DNA of 64,000 bases, taken from NCBI GenBank assembly GCA_040385105.1, contig JAZKHY010000033.1, forward strand, positions 1-64,000, given 5' to 3'. The first letter of the stretch is position 1; every line of letters starts with the position of its first letter. This DNA comes from JACMQX01 sp040385105 (GTDB taxonomy: Bacteria > Pseudomonadota > Gammaproteobacteria > Burkholderiales > Burkholderiaceae_C). Both the position numbers and the translations under genes were made by a program. Below are positions 39,096-47,051 of this stretch, piece by piece. Below the pieces are notes generated by a model. That model saw nothing but the letters and a program-made list of their open reading frames with translations. It made no database searches and was not told where the DNA came from.

Positions 39096-40301
39096 TCACA
39101 CCCGCGCCAGTCCCAGCAGGTGCGCCATGTCCTTGAAGAAGATCCGCACATGGGCCATCGGCTTCTTGCGCACGAGTTCCTTGTTCATGTAGGACTCGAA
39201 GGTCAGCTGCTGCACGTCCCGGTCTTCGCAGATCTTGACGAAGCGCTCGCGCCGGCGGTCACTGGCATACCAGAACCACTGCATGATGCCGAGCACCCGG
39301 AACACCGTGCCATGCGCCTTCATGAAACGCTTGCGGGCCAGCCGCAGCGCGCTTGCGTCACCGGTGCGAAGCAGTTCACCCACGGCCTGCGCGGCGAGCT
39401 GGCCGCCCACCATGGCGTAGTAGATGCCTTCGCCTGACGCAGGCGCGACCACGCCGGCAGCATCGCCGGCCAGCACCACATCGCGGCCGTTGTCCCAGCG
39501 CGGCAGGGGCTTCATTGGCAGTGGCGCGCCTTCACGGCGCAGGGTTTCGGCATGCTGCAGGCCTGATGCCTCGCGCAGCCCGCCGACGGCCCCGCGCAGC
39601 GAAAAGCCCTTGTCGGCGCTGCCGGTACCGATGCTCAGCGTGTCACCGTGCGGAAACACCCAGCCATAGAAGTCAGGCGACAGCGTGCCCTGGTAGAACA
39701 CGTCGCAGCGCGAGCCGTCGTAGCCCTGTGGCTTGACGGCAGGCGCGCGCACGATCTCGTGGTACGCGAAGACGTAGCGGGTCCGCTCGGCGCCGGGCAC
39801 CGCCTGCCGCGCGACTTCCGAGCGCGCGCCATCGGCGCCGATGACAGCCAGCGCACGCACGCTGGCCGGCGTGCCTTCGCCACGCTGGTGGCGCAATCGC
39901 GCATGGAAGTGCACCACGCTCACGCCGTCGGCATCGCGCGTCAGCCTGTCAAAACTGCCGGCGCGCCGGATGGCCCCGGCCGCCGCCGCCCGCTCGCGCA
40001 GCCATTCGTCGAAATCCTCGCGATTGACCATGCCGACGAATCCGTCATCGATCGGTATGTCCACCCGGTGGTTGCGCGGCGACACCATCCGCGCGGAACG
40101 GGCACGCGCCACGAGCAGGTGGTCGGGGATGCCGAAGTCCCTGATGAGCCTTGGCGGAATCGCGCCGCCGCAGGGCTTCACCCGCCCCGCGCGGTCCAGC
40201 AGCAGCACGGTGCGGCCCTGCCTTGCAAGCTCATGGGCCGCAGTGGCGCCGGCCGGGCCGCCGCCCACCACCACCACGTCAAAGGTTTCGATCTGGTTCA
40301 T
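39096..40301 (-). CDS. bchP: Geranylgeranyl diphosphate/bacteriochlorophyllide reductase
   Basis: A 401-residue flavoprotein that reduces the geranylgeranyl tail of bacteriochlorophyll to phytyl. The FAD-binding start is DVVVVGGGPAGATAAHELAR (about residues 8-27), with KPCGGAIPPRL following and DVVLAGDAAGVVAPASGEGI in the C-terminal half, a geranylgeranyl reductase signature. The ATG at 40301 is 5 bases after the stop of the preceding gene; a longer open frame runs through to 41798 but is the shadow of that gene. Operon: bchG-bch2-bchP-tspO. Confidence 0.96.
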   Translation of the reverse strand: MNQIETFDVVVVGGGPAGATAAHELARQGRTVLLLDRAGRVKPCGGAIPPRLIRDFGIPDHLLVARARSARMVSPRNHRVDIPIDDGFVGMVNREDFDEWLRERAAAAGAIRRAGSFDRLTRDADGVSVVHFHARLRHQRGEGTPASVRALAVIGADGARSEVARQAVPGAERTRYVFAYHEIVRAPAVKPQGYDGSRCDVFYQGTLSPDFYGWVFPHGDTLSIGTGSADKGFSLRGAVGGLREASGLQHAETLRREGAPLPMKPLPRWDNGRDVVLAGDAAGVVAPASGEGIYYAMVGGQLAAQAVGELLRTGDASALRLARKRFMKAHGTVFRVLGIMQWFWYASDRRRERFVKICEDRDVQQLTFESYMNKELVRKKPMAHVRIFFKDMAHLLGLARV

Positions 40302-40306
40302 CGCAC

Positions 40307-41767
40307 TCACCTGTGTTCCATTCTGGCGACATAGGCGTCGCCTGCCGGGGGAAATTTCATGATGGCGGGACCCGCAGATGCTGCCGCAGGCATGGCCTCT
40401 TTTGCTGCCGCTCTCACCGGCGCTGAGCGGGCCGGGCTCGCCGGTGTGCCGATGCGCCAGGCCAGCAGCGCCGACACGAGGAACATCAGCGCCTCGAATC
40501 CGAAGACACTGGCATAGGCAGCGCCTGGCGAGCTGATCAGCCAGCGCGCAAGGTCGCTTGCCGCCGTGCCCAGCAGTCCGCCCAGCCCGAATGCAATGGC
40601 CTGGGCCGCGCCCCACAGGCCCATGCGCACGCCTTCGCGCGCCTGCCGGCCCTCGCCGGCCAGCCGCATCATCGAGCCGATGGCGCCGATGGAAAAAGCC
40701 CCATTGGCAGCGCCCAGCACGAACACCGTGGTCCTGAGCGGCCAACCCGGCCCCGCAATGCCGGCGGCCACAAGGCCAAGCAGCGCCAGCGCCGAGACAA
40801 TGCATCCGCCGATGGTCCAGGCCCGCAGCGAGCCGGCGCGATGCCAGCCGAACCGCGCGCCTGCACTGCCTGCGACCGCGGCCATGATCATGCCCAGCAG
40901 CACGCCGCCATGCTGCACGCCCGACAGGCTCGTTGACTGCCCCGGCGTGAAGCCGAACACCGTGCCGGCGAACGGCTCGAGGATCAGGTCCTGCGCGCTG
41001 TAGGCCAGCATCGACACGAATACAAAAACCGTGAAGCGGCGCGCCACCGGTTCGCCCCAGACCTGGCGCAGGGCATCGGTGAAACGGGGCTTTGCCTCCG
41101 GCACCTGCGCCGGCCTGGCGCCAGCCGCAGGCCCTTCGAGCCGCCAGACGGCCAGCAAGCTCACCACCATTGCCAGCATGCAGACACCTGCCGTGACAGC
41201 GATGAGACGCGCCGGAGAGTACGGGTCGAGCAGCTGCCCGGCCACGCCCGAGGTGATGGCAAAGCCCGCAATCATCATGACCCAGACAACCGTGGCAGCC
41301 GCGGCCCGGCGGCTTTCTTCCACACGCTTGGCCAGCATCACCAGCAATGAAGTGCCGCTGGCGCTGACGCCAAGGCCAATCAGCATGAAAGCAATGAATG
41401 CCAGGGCAATGCCGCCCGCCGGATTGACAGCCATCCACGCCGTCGCCGCAGCCGCGAGCACGCCACCACAGGCCAGCACAGCCATGCCGCCGAGGATCCA
41501 TGGCGTGCGGCGCCCGCCCACGTCGGACCCGAAGCCCATGCGCGGCCGGGCCATCTGCACGATGTAGTGCAGCGCCACCAGGATGCCCGGCAGCAGCGCG
41601 GGCAGCGCCAGTTCCACCACCATCACCCGGTTGAGCGTGGAGGTCGTCAGCACCACCACGGCGCCCAGCGATGCCTGCACGAGACCGAGGCGCGCAATCT
41701 GCGCCCAGCCAAAGGGGGCCTGGCCCTGGCGAATGCCGCTGCCGGCCTCGTTGCTGGCATTGTTCAT
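40307..41767 (-). CDS. BCD family MFS transporter, PucC/Bch2-like
   Basis: A 486-residue inner-membrane protein with about 12 membrane segments of the bacteriochlorophyll delivery family. It has STLNRVMVVELALPALLPGI and LHYIVQMARPRMGFGSDVGG, and is a paralogue of the lhaA product at 58732 (which has GTLNRVMIVELNVAAWLVAM). In photosynthesis clusters this protein lies between bchG and bchP and is thought to help deliver pigment to light-harvesting proteins. It overlaps bchG by 4 bases. Confidence 0.93.
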   Translation of the reverse strand: MNNASNEAGSGIRQGQAPFGWAQIARLGLVQASLGAVVVLTTSTLNRVMVVELALPALLPGILVALHYIVQMARPRMGFGSDVGGRRTPWILGGMAVLACGGVLAAAATAWMAVNPAGGIALAFIAFMLIGLGVSASGTSLLVMLAKRVEESRRAAAATVVWVMMIAGFAITSGVAGQLLDPYSPARLIAVTAGVCMLAMVVSLLAVWRLEGPAAGARPAQVPEAKPRFTDALRQVWGEPVARRFTVFVFVSMLAYSAQDLILEPFAGTVFGFTPGQSTSLSGVQHGGVLLGMIMAAVAGSAGARFGWHRAGSLRAWTIGGCIVSALALLGLVAAGIAGPGWPLRTTVFVLGAANGAFSIGAIGSMMRLAGEGRQAREGVRMGLWGAAQAIAFGLGGLLGTAASDLARWLISSPGAAYASVFGFEALMFLVSALLAWRIGTPASPARSAPVRAAAKEAMPAAASAGPAIMKFPPAGDAYVARMEHR

Positions 41768-42660
41768 GACGCCGCCCCCACCAGCCCGCGCAATGCAAAC
41801 GCGCTGACCATCATGCCGGCCACAAACACCGGCACGCCAAAGCCGCTGTACCAGAGCGCGCGCTTGCTCACGCTGGCCATGAAATGGTCCATCAGCAGCA
41901 GCTGCAGGCCCAGCAGCAGCCCGACCGCGACGGCATGCACCGGCCGGCCCCAGCTCACCAGCAGCAGCACCACCGCCACCTGCGGCAGGGCCATGATCCA
42001 GCAGGCCACCAGCCCCGCCTTCTGCACACCCAGTTGCACCGGCAGCGAACGCACGCCCATCTGGCGGTCGCCTTCCACCGCCTTGAAATCATTGAGCGTC
42101 ATGATCCCGTGGGTGCCGACGCTGTAGAGCGCCGCCAGCCACAGCGAGCGGCTGTCCGGCATCTGGCCGCCCGCCATCACCGCCGCGCCGGTCGCCCAGG
42201 CGATGCCTTCATAGCTGAAGCCGCAGGCGGCATTGCCCCACCAGCCGTTCTCCTTGAGCCGTACCGGCGGCGCGCTGTAAGCCCAGGCCAGCACCAGGCC
42301 GAGCGCCGCCGCGCCAAAGCCCCATGGCCCGAGCAGGGCAGCCACCATCAGCGAGATCACCGTCCAGCCGATGGCAAGGTACAGGCCCCAGCGCCCCGGC
42401 ATGCGGCCGGAAGGAATGGGGCGCTGCGGTTCATTGATGGCATCCACATGCCGGTCAAACCAGTCGTTCACCGCCTGGCTGGTGGCGCAGACAAACGGCC
42501 CGGCCAGCGCAATGCCAATGATGGCGATGCCCCATTTGCCCTGCATCGGCACGCCCGAAGCCACAACGCCGCAGGCAAATGCCCACATCGGCGGAAACCA
42601 TGTGATCGGCTTGAACAGCTCGGCAATGGCGGAAAAAGAAGGACGGGATGCGCTCGACAT
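41764..42660 (-). CDS. bchG: Bacteriochlorophyll synthase
   Basis: A 298-residue inner-membrane prenyltransferase that attaches geranylgeranyl or phytyl pyrophosphate to bacteriochlorophyllide a. It has eight or nine membrane segments and the first metal-binding motif NDWFDRHVDAINEPQRPIPS, plus the second in LNDFKAVEGDRQMGVRSLP. In-frame ATGs at 42696 and 42669 precede the chosen start; the latter overlaps a possible -10 element. A PpsR-type box lies upstream, and ppsR2 is divergent 154 bases away. Confidence 0.95.
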   Translation of the reverse strand: MSSASRPSFSAIAELFKPITWFPPMWAFACGVVASGVPMQGKWGIAIIGIALAGPFVCATSQAVNDWFDRHVDAINEPQRPIPSGRMPGRWGLYLAIGWTVISLMVAALLGPWGFGAAALGLVLAWAYSAPPVRLKENGWWGNAACGFSYEGIAWATGAAVMAGGQMPDSRSLWLAALYSVGTHGIMTLNDFKAVEGDRQMGVRSLPVQLGVQKAGLVACWIMALPQVAVVLLLVSWGRPVHAVAVGLLLGLQLLLMDHFMASVSKRALWYSGFGVPVFVAGMMVSAFALRGLVGAAS

Positions 42661-42690
42661 GAAATTCATTCTTGTCTTGACATTGAAAAG

Positions 42691-42708
42691 TGTCAATTAG
42701 CGTTTACA
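42691..42708. promoter_or_regulatory. PpsR-type box at the bchG promoter
   Basis: TGTCAATTAGCGTTTACA is a perfect TGT-N12-ACA palindrome, the consensus for PpsR/CrtJ. Read on the - strand it ends in TTGACA, which fits a -35 element for bchG (with AAGAAT 17 bases further as a weak -10). It sits in the gap between divergent bchG and ppsR2, so PpsR could control both. Confidence 0.75.
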
Positions 42709-42814
42709 GTAGAAGCTCGGGTGTCGCCAAAAAGCACGGCACCTAGAATCCAGCCATGCTGCATGTCTCTTTTCACGTCAGGCTTGCCGGTTATCCCGGC
42801 CGCAAAGGCGCGCC

Positions 42815-44224
42815 ATGAACCCGCGCAGCGTTCCGCTGCCTGATCTCAGTGGCCTGTCCGAGTGGGCGCCCGAACTTGCAGAAACCTTTGTCTCGCTGGC
42901 CAGCGACATCGCGCTGGTCCTGGACGACGACGGCGTCATCCGCAGCGTGGCGCAGGGCGGCGCAGCGCCGCTGACCGCTTCGGCCCATGAATGGGTCGGC
43001 CGCTCCTGGGCCGACACCGTCACCGGCGACACCCGGGGCAAGATCGAACTGCTGCTCAAGGAAGTTACCTCCACCGGCCTGGCCCGCCGCCGCGAGATCA
43101 ACCACCCGCTGGACAAGGGCGGCAACCTTGCCGTCGCCTACACCGCCATCCGCCTGGGCGAGAACGGCCCGCTGCTGGCGGTCGGCCGCGACCTGGGCGC
43201 CATCGCCGCAATCCAGCAGCGCTTCCTGGACGCGCAGCAGGAGCTGGAGCGCGGCTACTGGCGCGCCCGCCAGGCCGAGGCGCGCTACCGCCTGCTGTTC
43301 CAGGTGGCCACCGACGCGGTGATGGTGGTGGACGCGCTGACGCTTGAGATTCTCGAGGCCAACCAGGCGGCCTCGCAACTGTTCGAGCTGTCGGTGGAGC
43401 AGCTTGTCGGCCGCGCCGCATCCTTCGCCTTCGAGCGGCATTCGCGCAGCGCGGTGGACGAGCTGATTGCCAATGCCCGGGCCAGCGGCCAGCCCGCAGA
43501 AATCCGCGCGCGGCTTGCAGGCAAGATCACGTCCACCAGTGTTGCCGCAACACCGTTCCGCACCGAAGAGGCGATGCGTCTGCTGGTGCGCGTGCGTACG
43601 ATGGACATGCCCGGCACCGCAGCCGACCTCAATGCCACGCTCGCGCGCCTGGTTGACAGCGCCAGTGACGGCGTCGTCGTGACCGACTCCAGCGGCCGCA
43701 TCCTGCTGGCCAACCCGGCCTTCCTGAAGCTGGTGCAGATGAACACCGAGGTCGCCGTCAAGGGCCGGCCACTGATGGACTGGATCGGCGTCTCCGACGA
43801 GCAGTTCGCCGGCCTGCTGGCGCAGGTGCGCAGCCAGGGCATTACCCGGCGGGTGGCGTCGCGCCTCCTCTCAAGCGATGCCCGCGTGAGCCAGGTCGAG
43901 CTGTCGGCCGCGCTGCTGACCGAAGGCGACCAGGAATGCATCGGCTTCACGATCCATTCCGTGGAAGCGGCGGCAGCCGGCCAGGAGCATGGCGCAGATG
44001 ACCTGCAAGCAGCCGTCAACCGACTGGCCGCGCGCGTGGGCGATGCGCCGCTGCCCGAGCTGCTGCGCCAGGCAGCTGCGCTGCTTGAGCGGCATTTCAT
44101 CGGTATCGCGATGGCACGCACCGAGGGCGATGCAGGCGCTGCAGCCGGCCTGCTGGGCGTGAGCCGCGAGCGGCTGGATCTTCCACCCGAAGGCGCAGGC
44201 CCTTCAACGCCAGCGGGGACTTGA
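42815..44224 (+). CDS. ppsR2: PpsR/CrtJ paralogue with a shortened helix-turn-helix end
   Basis: A 469-residue PAS-domain regulator of photosynthesis genes. It has an N-terminal domain (LASDIALVLDDDGVIRSVAQ), a linker with WRARQAEARYRLLFQVATDA, two PAS domains (from about 160 and 285) and a Fis-type C terminus. Compared with the paralogue at 47048, the conserved redox cysteine position is Phe428 and the recognition helix breaks after VSRERL (454), replacing the usual SLYVKLRR with 15 unrelated residues. It therefore may bind DNA poorly. Followed by bphP with no gap, as in bphP-ppsR pairs of Bradyrhizobium and Rhodopseudomonas. Confidence 0.88.
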   Translation: MNPRSVPLPDLSGLSEWAPELAETFVSLASDIALVLDDDGVIRSVAQGGAAPLTASAHEWVGRSWADTVTGDTRGKIELLLKEVTSTGLARRREINHPLDKGGNLAVAYTAIRLGENGPLLAVGRDLGAIAAIQQRFLDAQQELERGYWRARQAEARYRLLFQVATDAVMVVDALTLEILEANQAASQLFELSVEQLVGRAASFAFERHSRSAVDELIANARASGQPAEIRARLAGKITSTSVAATPFRTEEAMRLLVRVRTMDMPGTAADLNATLARLVDSASDGVVVTDSSGRILLANPAFLKLVQMNTEVAVKGRPLMDWIGVSDEQFAGLLAQVRSQGITRRVASRLLSSDARVSQVELSAALLTEGDQECIGFTIHSVEAAAAGQEHGADDLQAAVNRLAARVGDAPLPELLRQAAALLERHFIGIAMARTEGDAGAAAGLLGVSRERLDLPPEGAGPSTPAGT

Positions 44225-46405
44225 GTGCTGGTCAGCCCTGCCTTCGGCCAGGCGGATCTCACCAATTGCGAGCGTGAGCTGATCCACCTTGCCGGCTCGG
44301 TCCAGCCCCATGGCGTGCTGCTGGCAGTGCAGGAGCCCGGGCTGAAGATTGTCCAGGTCAGTGCCAACGCCGCTGCGCTGCTGGGCATGGCTGCGGACGA
44401 ACTGCTCGGCGCGCACATCAGCCTGCTCGGCCCCGAGCTGCAGGCCTGCATCACCCGGGTCGCCCTGTCTGCCGACCTCGCCGATCCTGCGCCGCTCAGG
44501 TGCCACCTGCCTTCACGCGGCAAGGACGCAGGGTTCGAAGGCACGGTCCACCGCGTCCCCGGCGGCCATCTGCTGGTCGAGATCGAGCCCGTCGATCTGC
44601 CGGGCGCACAGACGATGACAGTCTCGATGGGCCAGCAGCAGTTGCTGGCGCACATGAGCGCCTCCATCGAGCGTTTCAGCAGCGCCTCGACCATCGGGAC
44701 CCTGTGCGACTCGGTTGTGCGCCGGTTCCGTGACCTCATCGGCTACGACCGCGTCATGGTCTACAAGTTTGACCCGGACGGCCACGGCAAGATCATTGCC
44801 GAGGCGCGCGACCCGCGGCTGGATTCGCTGCTCGGCCACCACTACCCGGCCAGCGACATTCCGCAACGCGCCCGCGAGCTGTACATCCGCAACCGCCTGC
44901 GGGTGCTGGTCAATGTCCACTATGAGCCGGCGGCGCTGGTGCCGCGCCGCCTGCCGGGCAGCGACGAGGAACTCGACATGTCGATGTGCCACCTGCGCAG
45001 CATGTCACCGCTGCACCTGCAGTACCTCAAGAACATGGGCGTCACCGCCACCGTGGTCGTGTCGCTGGTGCGCGAAGGCCGGCTCTGGGGCCTGATTGCG
45101 TGCCACCACTATGCGCCGCGCAACCTGCGCTTTTCGGTGCGATCGGCCGCAGACCTGCTGGCCGAGGTCATTTCAACCCGCATTGCTGCCATCGAGAACT
45201 ATGCGCATGCCCAGGTCGCGATCCAGGTGCGCAGGCTGGAGCAGCGCCTGATCGAGGCCACCTCCACCGAAGGTGACTGGCGCCTGGCGCTGTTCCGCAA
45301 CCCGCACACCCTGCTGCAGCCGCTGGATGCCACGGGTGCCGCCCTCTTCCATGACGGCGAGATCCTTACCGCCGGTGAAGTGCCGTCCACGCCCGAGCTG
45401 CGGGCGCTGGCCGCCTGGATCGAGGGGCAGCAGACCGACGGGCTGTTCAGCTGCTCGTCGGTCGCACGCGAAAACCCGTCGCTGGACAGCCTGACCTCGA
45501 CGGCAAGCGGCGTGCTGGCCGTCAAGCTGTCGGCATCGCGGGCAGACTACCTGATGTGGTTCCGCAAGGAACAGCTGCTCACCGTGACCTGGGCCGGCGA
45601 CCCCTCCAAGCCCGTCGTCGGAAACGACCCGCTGGAGCTGTCGCCCCGGCGCTCGTTCGCAGCCTGGTCGGAAATCGTGCGCGGCACGGCGCTGGCCTGG
45701 ACCAGCGGAGAGACCGCGCTGGCGCGCGCCTTCGGCAATTCGCTGGTGGACATCATCCTGCAGGTCAATGCCGTGCGGCTGCTGATTGCCGAACACCAGC
45801 TCGCCCGCACGCGCGCCACGGTCGCGAACTCGCAGGAGCCGGTGGTCATTGCCGATGCCGGCAGGCGGGTGCTGTTTGCCAATGACGCATTTTTCAAGCT
45901 GGCGCGCCGCCCGCGTGACGACGGCTCCACCCTGGACGAGATGGCACAGCTGTTCAGCGAGCCTGACCGCGTGCGTACCATGCTGGGCGCGCTGGTCGAG
46001 GAACGCCAGCCCTGGCGCGGCCAGCTGGCGCTGGAGCTGGGCCTTGGGAAACGGCTTCCCGTCACCGTACGCGCCGAGGTGGTACCTGCGCGGGACGGCT
46101 CTGTCCTGGGCTTCTTCCTGATCTTTGACGACCTCACCAACACGCAGCGCGCAGCCGAGGCCCGCCAACGCCTTGAGCAGTCGCTGGCCCAGGCCGGGCT
46201 GGCCCGTGAAGCCGCCGGCAGGGGCGGTACCGAGCAGGACGAACTGATCAGCGCCGTGCTGGCAAACGCCAGCCTGGCCGCCATGGACATTGCCGATGGC
46301 GACGCCGGGCCGGGTGTTGCAGGCCTGCTCGAGGAAATCGACAGCTCCACCCGCCGCGCCACCTCGCTCTACGGCCGGATGCGCACCTTCATTGAAGAGG
46401 TGTGA
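44225..46405 (+). CDS. bphP: Bacteriophytochrome with PAS output and no histidine kinase
   Basis: A 726-residue red/far-red photoreceptor. PAS, GAF and PHY domains follow one another; the biliverdin-binding Cys is C15 in DLTNCEREL and the GAF pocket shows HHYPASDIPQRARELYIRNR. After the PHY domain (about 500) comes a PAS domain (EPVVIADAGRRVLFANDAFF) and a C-terminal helical region without the H, N and G boxes of histidine kinases. The start is GTG at 44225, right after the ppsR2 stop. This layout and neighbourhood match the Bradyrhizobium BphP that relieves PpsR2 repression. The 3' end overlaps bphO by 17 bases. Confidence 0.93.
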   Translation: MLVSPAFGQADLTNCERELIHLAGSVQPHGVLLAVQEPGLKIVQVSANAAALLGMAADELLGAHISLLGPELQACITRVALSADLADPAPLRCHLPSRGKDAGFEGTVHRVPGGHLLVEIEPVDLPGAQTMTVSMGQQQLLAHMSASIERFSSASTIGTLCDSVVRRFRDLIGYDRVMVYKFDPDGHGKIIAEARDPRLDSLLGHHYPASDIPQRARELYIRNRLRVLVNVHYEPAALVPRRLPGSDEELDMSMCHLRSMSPLHLQYLKNMGVTATVVVSLVREGRLWGLIACHHYAPRNLRFSVRSAADLLAEVISTRIAAIENYAHAQVAIQVRRLEQRLIEATSTEGDWRLALFRNPHTLLQPLDATGAALFHDGEILTAGEVPSTPELRALAAWIEGQQTDGLFSCSSVARENPSLDSLTSTASGVLAVKLSASRADYLMWFRKEQLLTVTWAGDPSKPVVGNDPLELSPRRSFAAWSEIVRGTALAWTSGETALARAFGNSLVDIILQVNAVRLLIAEHQLARTRATVANSQEPVVIADAGRRVLFANDAFFKLARRPRDDGSTLDEMAQLFSEPDRVRTMLGALVEERQPWRGQLALELGLGKRLPVTVRAEVVPARDGSVLGFFLIFDDLTNTQRAAEARQRLEQSLAQAGLAREAAGRGGTEQDELISAVLANASLAAMDIADGDAGPGVAGLLEEIDSSTRRATSLYGRMRTFIEEV

Positions 46406-47051
46406 GGCCTGCAGCCTGCGCCAGTTCAGCGAAAAGCAGGCCGTGCATCTCGAAGGACCACTTCGCTTCGGCGACGATGGCATCTGCATCCGCTGACGCC
46501 GCATCAGGCGCGATGGCATTGAGCCCCGCACGCAGCGCCTGCCCCAGGGCGGCCACTTCTGCAGGTGGACCAAACTCGTAGAACGCCGTGCCGCCGCCCC
46601 CGGGCGCCAGGCCAAGGCTGCGCGTGGTGATGCCGCGCAACATCTGGCCGCCGCTCAGGTCACCAAGGTAGCGCACATAGGCATGGGCCGCGAGCAGTCC
46701 AGGCCCTGACTGTGAGATGGAAGACAGGCGGCGGGCATAGTCGAGGCCGGCCGGCATCACCGCCAGCTCCTCCTCCCATAACGGTCCGTGCAGCACCTGG
46801 AGGTCCAGTTGCAGCGCCGGCATGCGCAGCAGCGCCGGAAACCGGACGGGCGCCACCGATGGATGGGATGCATTCAGCGCCAGGCCGCCCTCGAGTTCGC
46901 GGTAGACCGGCACCAGGCTGCGAAGCATCAGGCAACAGGCGCGCCGGTCAAGCCGGCCGCCGGTCAGGGCTGCCATGAAGGGCGTCTGTTCAGCCTGGGC
47001 ATGGAGCCCCGCGGTCTCGGCGCGCAGCCGCGCTGCCAGGGTCAGGCTCAC
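46389..47051 (-). CDS. bphO: Heme oxygenase supplying biliverdin
   Basis: A 220-residue cytoplasmic heme oxygenase that opens heme to biliverdin, the chromophore of BphP. The proximal His is His17 in ETAGLHAQAEQTPFMAAL and the distal helix reads AYVRYLGDLSGGQMLRGI. The stop overlaps the end of bphP by 17 bases on the opposite strand, and the start overlaps the end of ppsR1 by 4 bases. It is therefore co-expressed with ppaA-ppsR1. Confidence 0.95.
   Translation of the reverse strand: MSLTLAARLRAETAGLHAQAEQTPFMAALTGGRLDRRACCLMLRSLVPVYRELEGGLALNASHPSVAPVRFPALLRMPALQLDLQVLHGPLWEEELAVMPAGLDYARRLSSISQSGPGLLAAHAYVRYLGDLSGGQMLRGITTRSLGLAPGGGGTAFYEFGPPAEVAALGQALRAGLNAIAPDAASADADAIVAEAKWSFEMHGLLFAELAQAAGLTPLQ

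Noticed and set aside
39096..41798. A 900-codon open frame that seems to fuse bchP with an upstream gene
   Set aside because: Residues before the ATG at 40301 are the shadow of the bch2-like MFS gene in another frame. BchP length and start are normal, so no fusion exists.
42709..42814. A separate PpsR box for ppsR2
   Set aside because: No TGT-N12-ACA or close variant is found here; the box at 42691 is the only one in the gap.
44150..44230. A single-base frameshift that truncates the PpsR2 helix
   Set aside because: Neither alternative frame encodes a YVKLRR-like recognition helix, so a simple frameshift does not explain the short end.
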